Source of the DNA: Verrucomicrobia bacterium UBA673
GTDB lineage: Bacteria; Verrucomicrobiota; Verrucomicrobiia; Limisphaerales; UBA1096
Assembly (NCBI GenBank): GCA_002299785.1
Contig: DBNL01000090.1
Span: 1 to 12,241 of the forward strand
Direction: 5' to 3'
Length of the DNA stretch: 12,241 bases
Position 1 is the stretch's first letter; each line of letters begins with the position of its first letter. The position numbers were made by a program, and so were the translations under genes. This document shows positions 1 through 5,781 of this stretch, in pieces. The notes under the pieces were generated by a model. That model searched no databases and was not told where the DNA came from. It saw nothing but the letters and a program-made list of their open reading frames with translations.

Positions 1-680
1 AGGCCGGAGATCATCTGGCTCAGCGAGCTTCCCCCCTGCAAAAAGGCGACTAAATCCTGATCCTCCGCCTTGCCGTTGTTGGCGAACGGACCTGGCCCGT
101 TGAAGTTGATGCCATAATTACCAGCACCTACCCAGCCGGCAATCGGCTTGGGCTGAATGTAGCCGGGCCAGGGAGGCGTGCCGCTTGCCTCGAAGCTGGG
201 GTTCATCACGATGACGTTGCCCTCGTCACGCTGGACAATGGAAACGGCGTCGTAGACCATCGTAGCGTCGCCCGCAGCCTCGCCCCGCAACACCACCGTA
301 GCGGTGTCGCTTTCTGGGGTGAAAACGACTGTTTTGCTATGATAGCCCGCATTGCCCACCGCCTTTATCGACTCGTGGCGCGCGAACTCCTCACCATCAA
401 TTTCAACGATCAAGTCGATGGTAGAATCGCCGCAGCAAGCCCGCCGATTGTAGTGGAATTGCAGCCAGTACTGTTTTTCGGGGTTCAGCCCTGTGATTGT
501 CTGGGTTACCGCTCGGGAACCTTGGGCGAAGCCGATCTGATTGCGGTCCGGCGTGATGCCGTTGTCATTGAACGGCCCGCCGATGTTCACGCCACTGGCA
601 CCAGGCCAACCCTCGACCGGGCCATAGTGTGGCCAAGCAGCAGCAGGAGGGTGTGCCTCAAAACTCGGATTCACCACGAA
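1..680 (-). repeat. NPSFE-type galactose-binding-like modules (one complete, one cut by the edge)
   Basis: Two successive modules of the large protein each open with a NPSFEA motif (residues 691-696 and 847-852), followed by a GW element (GPVEGWPG, KPIAGWVG), a glycine/asparagine loop (NIGGPFNDNG, NFNGPGPFANNG) and an AFxQGSxxxxQ-type strand (GFAQGSRAVTQ, AFLQGGSSLSQ). The first also shows QYWLQFHYNRRACCGDSTID, with two adjacent cysteines. This pattern is like secreted carbohydrate-binding galactose-binding-fold modules; the exact family is not identified. Confidence 0.65.
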
Positions 681-2741
681 AGCTGAGCGCTTGATCAAAA
701 AGACCGGGTCGCCAATACAGACACCCGAGTCAACCGACAAGCTGAACGCCGCTTGACCGCTGCCAAGCACCGCCACCTCAACCGTCTTGGTGTTTGGTCC
801 TCCCTTTGCAAAAGTAAGCGTTATCACGCCGTCGGCGTTGTCATCGGGGATTGCTACGCTTGGGTCGCTGCTGGTCAGCGTGACGACGGCGTCTCCGTTC
901 TCAATCAGGCCAACTGGCACCTTGACAGTGATTTGCGTGGCGTCGTCGCCGGGACCAAGGTCGGCGTTGACCACTGTTGCCGAGACACAGGCGTGAGCGA
1001 CAACCTCAAAGTCGTCGAACGTGTGTTCGAGCTCAGCGCCGTAGCCAACCAGCGAGATGTTGTTCGCATGGAAACCACCCTGCTTTGTGTACTCCATTGA
1101 CGAGCCAGTGAGCGGCGATTCCTCCCCGTTAATCCACATGCGGATAGTAGCAGGCGCGCCTGCAAAATTGATTGAGCTGGATGTGATCCGTACATCTAGT
1201 TCACCCTCGGGCAGCGTGCCGATCTCCGGGCTTCCGTATATTGCTACGGTTCCGTCGAAAACCTGCACTCGCCCATCGTTGCGGAACAGGATACCGAAAC
1301 CGTCGGATGCATTGACAAACTTGTTCTTCTCCGTCGCACCAAACACGACAGCGGCCCAGTCCGGTGAGTCGTAAAAATCGTTATTTGATCCAGGATGTAC
1401 TTTGAACGAAATTTCAAATTTAGGCCCATCGATGAAATTGTAATCGGGCGATACGTTCTGTCCCGCGATGTAAAGTTTGCCCTCTTCCCAATCTGGATTC
1501 ACTACTGTGAACTCATCGGCAGCACCACCCGCGGCCGATGCTTCCGATTCAACATAATCAAGAACTCCGGCCGTGCCGGTTTGGCGGCCCTCATCGTTCT
1601 CGTAGTTGATGTCCCAATCCTCGAACGAGGTTTCGAAGGTGTCTAAAAAAACGACCTCCTCTACACCGAAACCGTTGGCCGCCATCACCGTGACGATTCT
1701 GGCCTGAAACCCGGCCTGCTCACTCGAGAGTTGCACCCTGCCAACTCCGCCGCCGACCACGTTGATCTTGAACGTGCCATCGGCCTGATTGGCATCGGCA
1801 AAAGACAACACCAACTTGCCGTCGTCTCCCGCTCCATCGATCTCGACTATTTCCGGAGTCATGCTTTGCGCGGTGACCTCAACTACACTTGCCTCAATAA
1901 GCGACTTGGGCACCGAGATTGTCACGTCGTCTGTTGTGTCCCCGACGATGGCGTTAAACCGGGTCGGAGACACGGCAATGGGAGGGGCGGCCGAGACTTT
2001 CAAGTTATCAAACGTATGTTGCCATATGTTGCCGCCAAATGCGCCGCCCAGCAGCGTGATAAAGTTAGCCTGGAACCCGGCGGGCTTGACGTATTCCTTG
2101 GCTTCCCCCGCCGCAATAACAGTGGCCTCTCCGTTGATGAACATGCGAATTGTGGCTGGCGATGCGCCGTCAAAGCTGCCCACCTCTACCTCGATGCGAA
2201 CATCGAGGTCATCTTTCGGAATGCCGTCGGCGAACCCACCGTTGCCCTCGTAGATGCTTGTGCCGCCGTCAAAAACCTGGATATCTCCGTTGTTGCGGAA
2301 CAGGATGCCGAAGCCGTCGGCACTGATGACCCACGAGTTTTTCGATGTGGCCCCAAATACGATTGCAGCCCAGTCGCCAGAGGCGTTGTCTTCGTCATCG
2401 ACGCCGGCATCAACCTCGAACTCGATGGTGAACGGACTGCCGAAGGCGAAGTTGTGATCCGGGGAAACCGAAATCCAATCGCTGCCCGGCTCCGGGAACA
2501 AGCTCAACTTGCCGGGAGCCCAATCCGAGTTGATAATGGTCAGATAATCATTCGGGTCTGAATAAGTGGTTGCGCCCAGCAAGCCGCTCTGCCTTTCAAC
2601 GTTCTCAAAGCCAAGATCGGTGGTTTCTGTCTCTGAAACATCAAAGGTGTCTTGAAAGATGAGCACCTGTTCCTGTGCAAAAGCCGTGCCGCCGAGGAGC
2701 GACCACAACGCCAAGACCGCAATCATGAGTGCGCGGTTCAT
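1..2741 (-). CDS. Large exported multi-domain lectin-like protein (partial, runs off left edge)
   Basis: I read this frame by hand: it is open from an ATG at 2741 to the first base, 913 codons with no stop, so the C-terminus is missing. Residues 1-22 are a typical signal peptide (MNRALMIAVLALW, then a small-residue AFA site before QE). The rest is modular. Residues 26-252 are a concanavalin/laminin-G-like beta-sandwich, followed to about 360 by a second beta-rich domain. Residues 363-687 repeat both domains, with DTF at 31 and again at 367 and the motif DGFGILFRN in each copy. From 688 there are modules opening with NPSFEA (691 and 847) that resemble galactose-binding-like carbohydrate modules. 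The likely role is binding surface or extracellular glycan; no catalytic domain is seen. An in-frame ATG at 2771 would add ten residues (MKQKNTRTNT) before the signal peptide; I chose 2741 for its compact leader. No clear Shine-Dalgarno precedes either. It is the last gene of the leftward cluster, 110 bp after a pseudopilin gene. Confidence 0.88.
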   Translation of the reverse strand, partial: MNRALMIAVLALWSLLGGTAFAQEQVLIFQDTFDVSETETTDLGFENVERQSGLLGATTYSDPNDYLTIINSDWAPGKLSLFPEPGSDWISVSPDHNFAFGSPFTIEFEVDAGVDDEDNASGDWAAIVFGATSKNSWVISADGFGILFRNNGDIQVFDGGTSIYEGNGGFADGIPKDDLDVRIEVEVGSFDGASPATIRMFINGEATVIAAGEAKEYVKPAGFQANFITLLGGAFGGNIWQHTFDNLKVSAAPPIAVSPTRFNAIVGDTTDDVTISVPKSLIEASVVEVTAQSMTPEIVEIDGAGDDGKLVLSFADANQADGTFKINVVGGGVGRVQLSSEQAGFQARIVTVMAANGFGVEEVVFLDTFETSFEDWDINYENDEGRQTGTAGVLDYVESEASAAGGAADEFTVVNPDWEEGKLYIAGQNVSPDYNFIDGPKFEISFKVHPGSNNDFYDSPDWAAVVFGATEKNKFVNASDGFGILFRNDGRVQVFDGTVAIYGSPEIGTLPEGELDVRITSSSINFAGAPATIRMWINGEESPLTGSSMEYTKQGGFHANNISLVGYGAELEHTFDDFEVVAHACVSATVVNADLGPGDDATQITVKVPVGLIENGDAVVTLTSSDPSVAIPDDNADGVITLTFAKGGPNTKTVEVAVLGSGQAAFSLSVDSGVCIGDPVFLIKRSAFVVNPSFEAHPPAAAWPHYGPVEGWPGASGVNIGGPFNDNGITPDRNQIGFAQGSRAVTQTITGLNPEKQYWLQFHYNRRACCGDSTIDLIVEIDGEEFARHESIKAVGNAGYHSKTVVFTPESDTATVVLRGEAAGDATMVYDAVSIVQRDEGNVIVMNPSFEASGTPPWPGYIQPKPIAGWVGAGNYGINFNGPGPFANNGKAEDQDLVAFLQGGSSLSQMISG
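681..2666 (-). repeat. Tandem protein repeat: two [lectin-like + beta-sandwich] units
   Basis: Two consecutive units inside the large exported protein: residues 26-361 (2666-1659) and 363-687 (1655-681). The period is about 336 residues (DTF at 31 and 367). Shared landmarks are a GDWAAIVFGAT / PDWAAVVFGAT strand, DGFGILFRN, a QVFDG strand, a LDVRI strand, PATIRM(F/W)INGE and HTFD(N/D). The second half of each unit carries an (I)SVPKSLIE / VKVPVGLIE strand. The copies are clearly homologous but diverged, so this is an old duplication. Confidence 0.8.
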
Positions 2742-2851
2742 CGTGTTGGTTCGTGTGTTTTTTTGTTTCATTTTGTTTTTGGAGTGGTTCTGTTTATTGA
2801 TAGTCAAGTTACTGAGGGGAATTAAATTATTCACGATTACAAGTTGAGTGT

Positions 2852-3604
2852 TTATCTGCGGCGGCTTTTTTTCTTAAAGTCCATAATGATGTTGTCAATG
2901 TTGTCTTTCTTTAGCGACTCCACGTGCGAGTCCATGAAGGCGATATTGGCGGCACCAGCGGGGTGATCCATGTTGTGCTTGTATCCGACATGATAATGGC
3001 CGCTGCTGTTCTTGGTTAAGTAGGTCACGGCAGGATGGTTCAACTCGTAGGAGATGTCGGAGATCAAAAACGTGGTGGACGGCTCACGCACGGAGGTGAG
3101 CTTCGCGGTCTCGGGATGTGGCGGTTGGCCGGGTGGGGTTGGGTATCTGGGATTATTAGGAAAACCTAGATTGTTGTACTGGTTCATCCCGTAACTGATC
3201 TTCCACGGGTTCCCTCCGGTGCGACGCTCTTTGATGCGTGTGGGGCAGCGGTAAACGTTTTTGGCAAAGTCGCTGTCTTCGGTTCCCCCCCCGGCCTTGA
3301 ACTTGTTCCGCAGGACATACGACACCAGCAGGTTCTGGAAGTTGTTGATGTTCGCGTCGTGCCGGATGGCCCAGGCGAACGGGAGCTTGTCGTCATTGTC
3401 CATGACATAGAGCGCGGTGGCCAAGCCCATTTGCTTGAGGTTGTTTTTGCACTGTGTGGAAATGGCCTGCGACTTGGCCTTGGCCAAGGCTGGCAGGAGC
3501 ATGGCCGCGAGGATGGCAATGATGGCGATGACCACCAGCAACTCAATAAGGGTGAATCCCCGAAGTCTGTCTCCTTTGGACTTTAGTGAGTTTAAGTCAT
3601 TCAT
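2852..3604 (-). CDS. Pseudopilin-like protein with type IV prepilin leader (250 aa)
   Basis: The short basic leader ends in RLRG at residue 16, followed by FTLIELLVVIAIIAILA with the conserved Glu at +5. This is the classic type IV prepilin / type II secretion pseudopilin signal, cut and N-methylated by a prepilin peptidase; the hydrophobic helix covers about 17-40. The globular part has C52 and C120 and ends with a GAANIAFMDSHV strand (residues 217-228), a variant of the H-x9-DG C-terminal motif: the His spacing is ten and Gly is replaced by Ser. The last residues are very basic (KKKSRRR). Such proteins are abundant in Verrucomicrobiota and Planctomycetota, where most have no assigned role; a part in an export or surface-assembly apparatus is likely. 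Start ATG at 3604, with a TATAAT hexamer just upstream. It lies 103 bp after the other pseudopilin gene. Confidence 0.9.
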   Translation of the reverse strand: MNDLNSLKSKGDRLRGFTLIELLVVIAIIAILAAMLLPALAKAKSQAISTQCKNNLKQMGLATALYVMDNDDKLPFAWAIRHDANINNFQNLLVSYVLRNKFKAGGGTEDSDFAKNVYRCPTRIKERRTGGNPWKISYGMNQYNNLGFPNNPRYPTPPGQPPHPETAKLTSVREPSTTFLISDISYELNHPAVTYLTKNSSGHYHVGYKHNMDHPAGAANIAFMDSHVESLKKDNIDNIIMDFKKKSRRR

Positions 3605-3616
3605 ATGGTAGAGTTA

Positions 3617-3622
3617 ATTATA
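3617..3622 (-). promoter_or_regulatory. Possible -10 element (TATAAT) ahead of the 250-aa pseudopilin
   Basis: A perfect TATAAT on the minus strand lies 12 bp before the ATG at 3604. No good -35 hexamer is found at 16-18 bp spacing. If used, the transcript would have a leader of only a few bases, nearly leaderless. Evidence is the hexamer alone, in an AT-rich gap where chance matches are common. Confidence 0.22.
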
Positions 3623-3653
3623 TTGGGCAAAAGCTTTCGTTTATCTTAAGGAG

Positions 3654-3686
3654 TTGATTATTTGCTCGATCTCGTAGGATAATCAA
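3654..3686. repeat. Perfect 8-bp inverted repeat between the two pseudopilin genes
   Basis: TTGATTAT at 3654-3661 pairs with ATAATCAA at 3679-3686 around a 17-bp centre. It sits in the 103-bp gap between the 279-aa and 250-aa pseudopilin genes. There is no adjacent T-run in the minus direction and the stem is AT-rich, so it resembles an operator or weak hairpin more than an intrinsic terminator. Chance is possible at this length. Confidence 0.4.
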
Positions 3687-3707
3687 TGCTGAAATGTCGA
3701 ATAATTT

Positions 3708-4547
3708 TTACCTGCTGCGGCGTTTTGATTTTGAGGCGCGTTCCTGGATCCACGGCACGTCCCGTGGCGCGAGCCGGACTCCCCCGACACCCGGTTTCTT
3801 GGTGGCTGCATCCTGCCACTTGCGGATCTCCGCATGACCGTCGGCGAAGGAGAGGCCGGCAGCCTCGTTGTGGTAGATGGCCGGCAGGTTGCCCCACTGT
3901 GTCGGTTTGTTGCCGAGCGTTGTCCCCAAAAAAACCAACAGGTAGCCGTCGTCAATCGTCTCCTTGCGCTCATCGATGAAGACGAACTGGCCGGACGGGT
4001 TGGTGATCTCTCCAAGTTTTTTGTACCACCAAAACTGGGCGCGCATGTTGGGGCCGGAAGACCATTTGACATCGCCGTTCATGTTGCCATTCATCGAGAT
4101 ACTGCGCGTGCGCGGGTAGATTTTGCCCATGATTCGCACGGTGCTGGGGTCGGCGGGGCACTTGTAAATGCCAAGCGACTGGTTGTAGTTCCATAACTTG
4201 CCGATGGGGGCTTTGATGAGGTTGACGTTGGTGGCGTCCTGGGCGTTTTGAAGCCAACCGGCCACCCAACTCGAGCGGTTCATCCCGGAGGCGTTCAGCA
4301 CCAGCTTGTCGTCGAAATCCAGCGTGTACATCTGCCAGCAAACCTGGAGTTGTTTCTGGTTGCTGACACAGAGAATCGCGTGCGCCTTGGTCTTGGCCTT
4401 GGCCAAGGCCGGCAACAGCAGTCCAGCCAGGATGGCGATGATCGCGATCACCACCAGCAACTCGATCAGTGTGAAGCCAAGCGATACCCGAAAACCCGAC
4501 GCCATGGGCGCCGAGCTCGGGCTTCGGGTTGTTGGTGTGTTACCCAT
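3708..4547 (-). CDS. Prepilin-type H-x9-DG protein (279 aa)
   Basis: Exported pseudopilin-like protein. GFTLIELLVVIAIIAILAG lies at residues 24-42, with cleavage expected after G24 and the +5 Glu at 29. Near the C-terminus, H226 is followed by exactly nine residues and D236-G237, the H-x9-DG signature of the prepilin-associated family common in PVC bacteria. The globular domain has C60, C70 and C130, the last in a YKCPADP motif often seen in this family. The tail is basic (SKSKRRSR). I chose the ATG at 4547, 17 bp after the upstream stop and preceded by a purine-rich AGAGAGAG stretch; M15 at 4505 is an alternative closer to the leader. The frame is open further upstream to 4922, but that part overlaps the Ig-protein gene antiparallel in frame choice and gives an Arg-rich shadow peptide. 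The tight spacing implies co-transcription with the Ig-like protein. Confidence 0.9.
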   Translation of the reverse strand: MGNTPTTRSPSSAPMASGFRVSLGFTLIELLVVIAIIAILAGLLLPALAKAKTKAHAILCVSNQKQLQVCWQMYTLDFDDKLVLNASGMNRSSWVAGWLQNAQDATNVNLIKAPIGKLWNYNQSLGIYKCPADPSTVRIMGKIYPRTRSISMNGNMNGDVKWSSGPNMRAQFWWYKKLGEITNPSGQFVFIDERKETIDDGYLLVFLGTTLGNKPTQWGNLPAIYHNEAAGLSFADGHAEIRKWQDAATKKPGVGGVRLAPRDVPWIQERASKSKRRSR

Positions 4548-4564
4548 TAAGCTGCTCTCTCTCT

Positions 4565-5749
4565 TTATGGAAGCATTTTGACCCGAAACAACTCCGAGGG
4601 CTTGGCCAAGGGCTCGATCAGTGAGCCTGCGCCCTCGGCGGATAGGGTGATCTCTTGACCGGCACTGAACGCCTGGCCGGCAGACAGGGCGCTCTCCAGC
4701 CGATAGGTGCGTCCTGCGATGCCGTTGACGTGAATGCGGGCATAGCGGCCCACATCCAGTTCGACGGTCGGCAACACGGTCAGTGTGACCGCCCCACTGG
4801 TGGCTGATCCCCCTCCGTTGCTCACCTTCACGGTGTAGGTGCCGGACTGGTCGGTCTCGGTCTCGATTAAGGTTAGTATCGGGCCGTTGACCCCGGCAAT
4901 GGCGTTGCCATCGCGCTGCCATTCGTAGGAGGCATCCGTCGCCGAGGCGGTGACCATGAACGACATCTGCTGCCCGGCGCGCACGGTGACAGTCTCCGGA
5001 TAAACGGTAGGTTCATCCTGAATCACCTGCCAGAGATCCGGGATGGTGTCCACGAAGTTGTCGCCCTGGACAGCGAACAGGGTCCGAACCATCGGCTTCT
5101 CGTCAGCGTCCAGCGGATCGGCGTCGGTGTCGAACTCGACCCGCAGGCCGGTGGGGTTGACTTGGGTTCCACCGTTGAGCACGAGGAAGTCGAGCGTGTT
5201 GATGCCGGCGATGAAGCGCTGGTCACTCTCGATCGTGTGGTAGGCCCAGCCGCCGAACCCGGTGCCGCCGATGGTCATCGGGTTGTCATCGATGTCGCGC
5301 ATCGGCTCGCCGTTGAGCAGCACGTTGACACCGGCGTCGTCCGTCGACCAGCCCATGTCGATATACACCGTCTCCAGGTCAAACCCGGTCAGGTCGAACG
5401 AAGTTCGGTAGGTGTAATTACCATTTATGCCGTTGGCGTTCTCGCCCTCGCGGACCGCGAGCCACTTGGAGTCAGGACCATTGGCCAGCCAGGGTGGGAT
5501 GGGGAACTCGTCGCTCTTGACCACAAACGGATGAATGACATCCGAGTCCGGATTGACCACCAGCTTGTAGTGCGGGTCGGGCGCGAGATCGTCCAGCAGC
5601 TCGTAGTCATCGTTCACGCCGGTGTTGTAAAGCGTGGGGATGGGATCCGCATTCAGCGCGCTTGGCCAAGCGGCGCAGCCAAGCGCCACGCAGGCCAGGG
5701 CAAAACTGGAGCGGATTGTTTTGTTTGTGAGTTGAATCAGTTTTTTCAT
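4565..5749 (-). CDS. Exported protein with one 'SKW' module, Ig-like domain and C-terminal beta domain (394 aa)
   Basis: N-terminal signal peptide (MKKLIQLTNK, hydrophobic core 14-30, ALNA cleavage near 34). Residues about 37-208 are one copy of the module found three times in the upstream gene: PIPTLYNTGVNDD, DPHYKLV, PPWLANGPDSKWLA, YTYRTSFDLTGFD, VNVLLNGE, FIAGINTLDF and NPTGLRVEF. About 247-326 is an Ig-like domain (W277 core tryptophan; SGTYTVKVSN as the Tyr-corner strand). About 327-394 is a small beta domain ending in ELFRVKMLP, of the type seen at the ends of many verrucomicrobial exported proteins. No catalytic motif is evident; glycan or matrix binding is an inference. It sits 32 bp after the 790-aa gene and 17 bp before the H-x9-DG gene, so the three probably form one transcript. 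Start is ATG at 5749, directly before the signal peptide. Confidence 0.9.
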   Translation of the reverse strand: MKKLIQLTNKTIRSSFALACVALGCAAWPSALNADPIPTLYNTGVNDDYELLDDLAPDPHYKLVVNPDSDVIHPFVVKSDEFPIPPWLANGPDSKWLAVREGENANGINGNYTYRTSFDLTGFDLETVYIDMGWSTDDAGVNVLLNGEPMRDIDDNPMTIGGTGFGGWAYHTIESDQRFIAGINTLDFLVLNGGTQVNPTGLRVEFDTDADPLDADEKPMVRTLFAVQGDNFVDTIPDLWQVIQDEPTVYPETVTVRAGQQMSFMVTASATDASYEWQRDGNAIAGVNGPILTLIETETDQSGTYTVKVSNGGGSATSGAVTLTVLPTVELDVGRYARIHVNGIAGRTYRLESALSAGQAFSAGQEITLSAEGAGSLIEPLAKPSELFRVKMLP

Positions 5750-5781
5750 TGTTCTGTTGTTTTAAAGGTTCAGGTTTGGGC

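Noticed and set aside
1644..1651. Seven-A run (seven T in the coding strand) as a possible frameshift site in the large gene
   Set aside because: The reading frame and the domain repeat continue in register on both sides, so no shift is needed.
1731..2561. 276-codon plus-strand open frame
   Set aside because: It lies opposite the large exported-protein gene, has no recognisable motif, and reads as a shadow of the GC-biased minus-strand codons.
4548..4922. 125-codon upstream extension of the H-x9-DG gene
   Set aside because: The added peptide is Arg/His-rich and without hydrophobic leader, overlaps the Ig-protein coding sequence in another frame, and would bury the prepilin signal in the middle of the protein.
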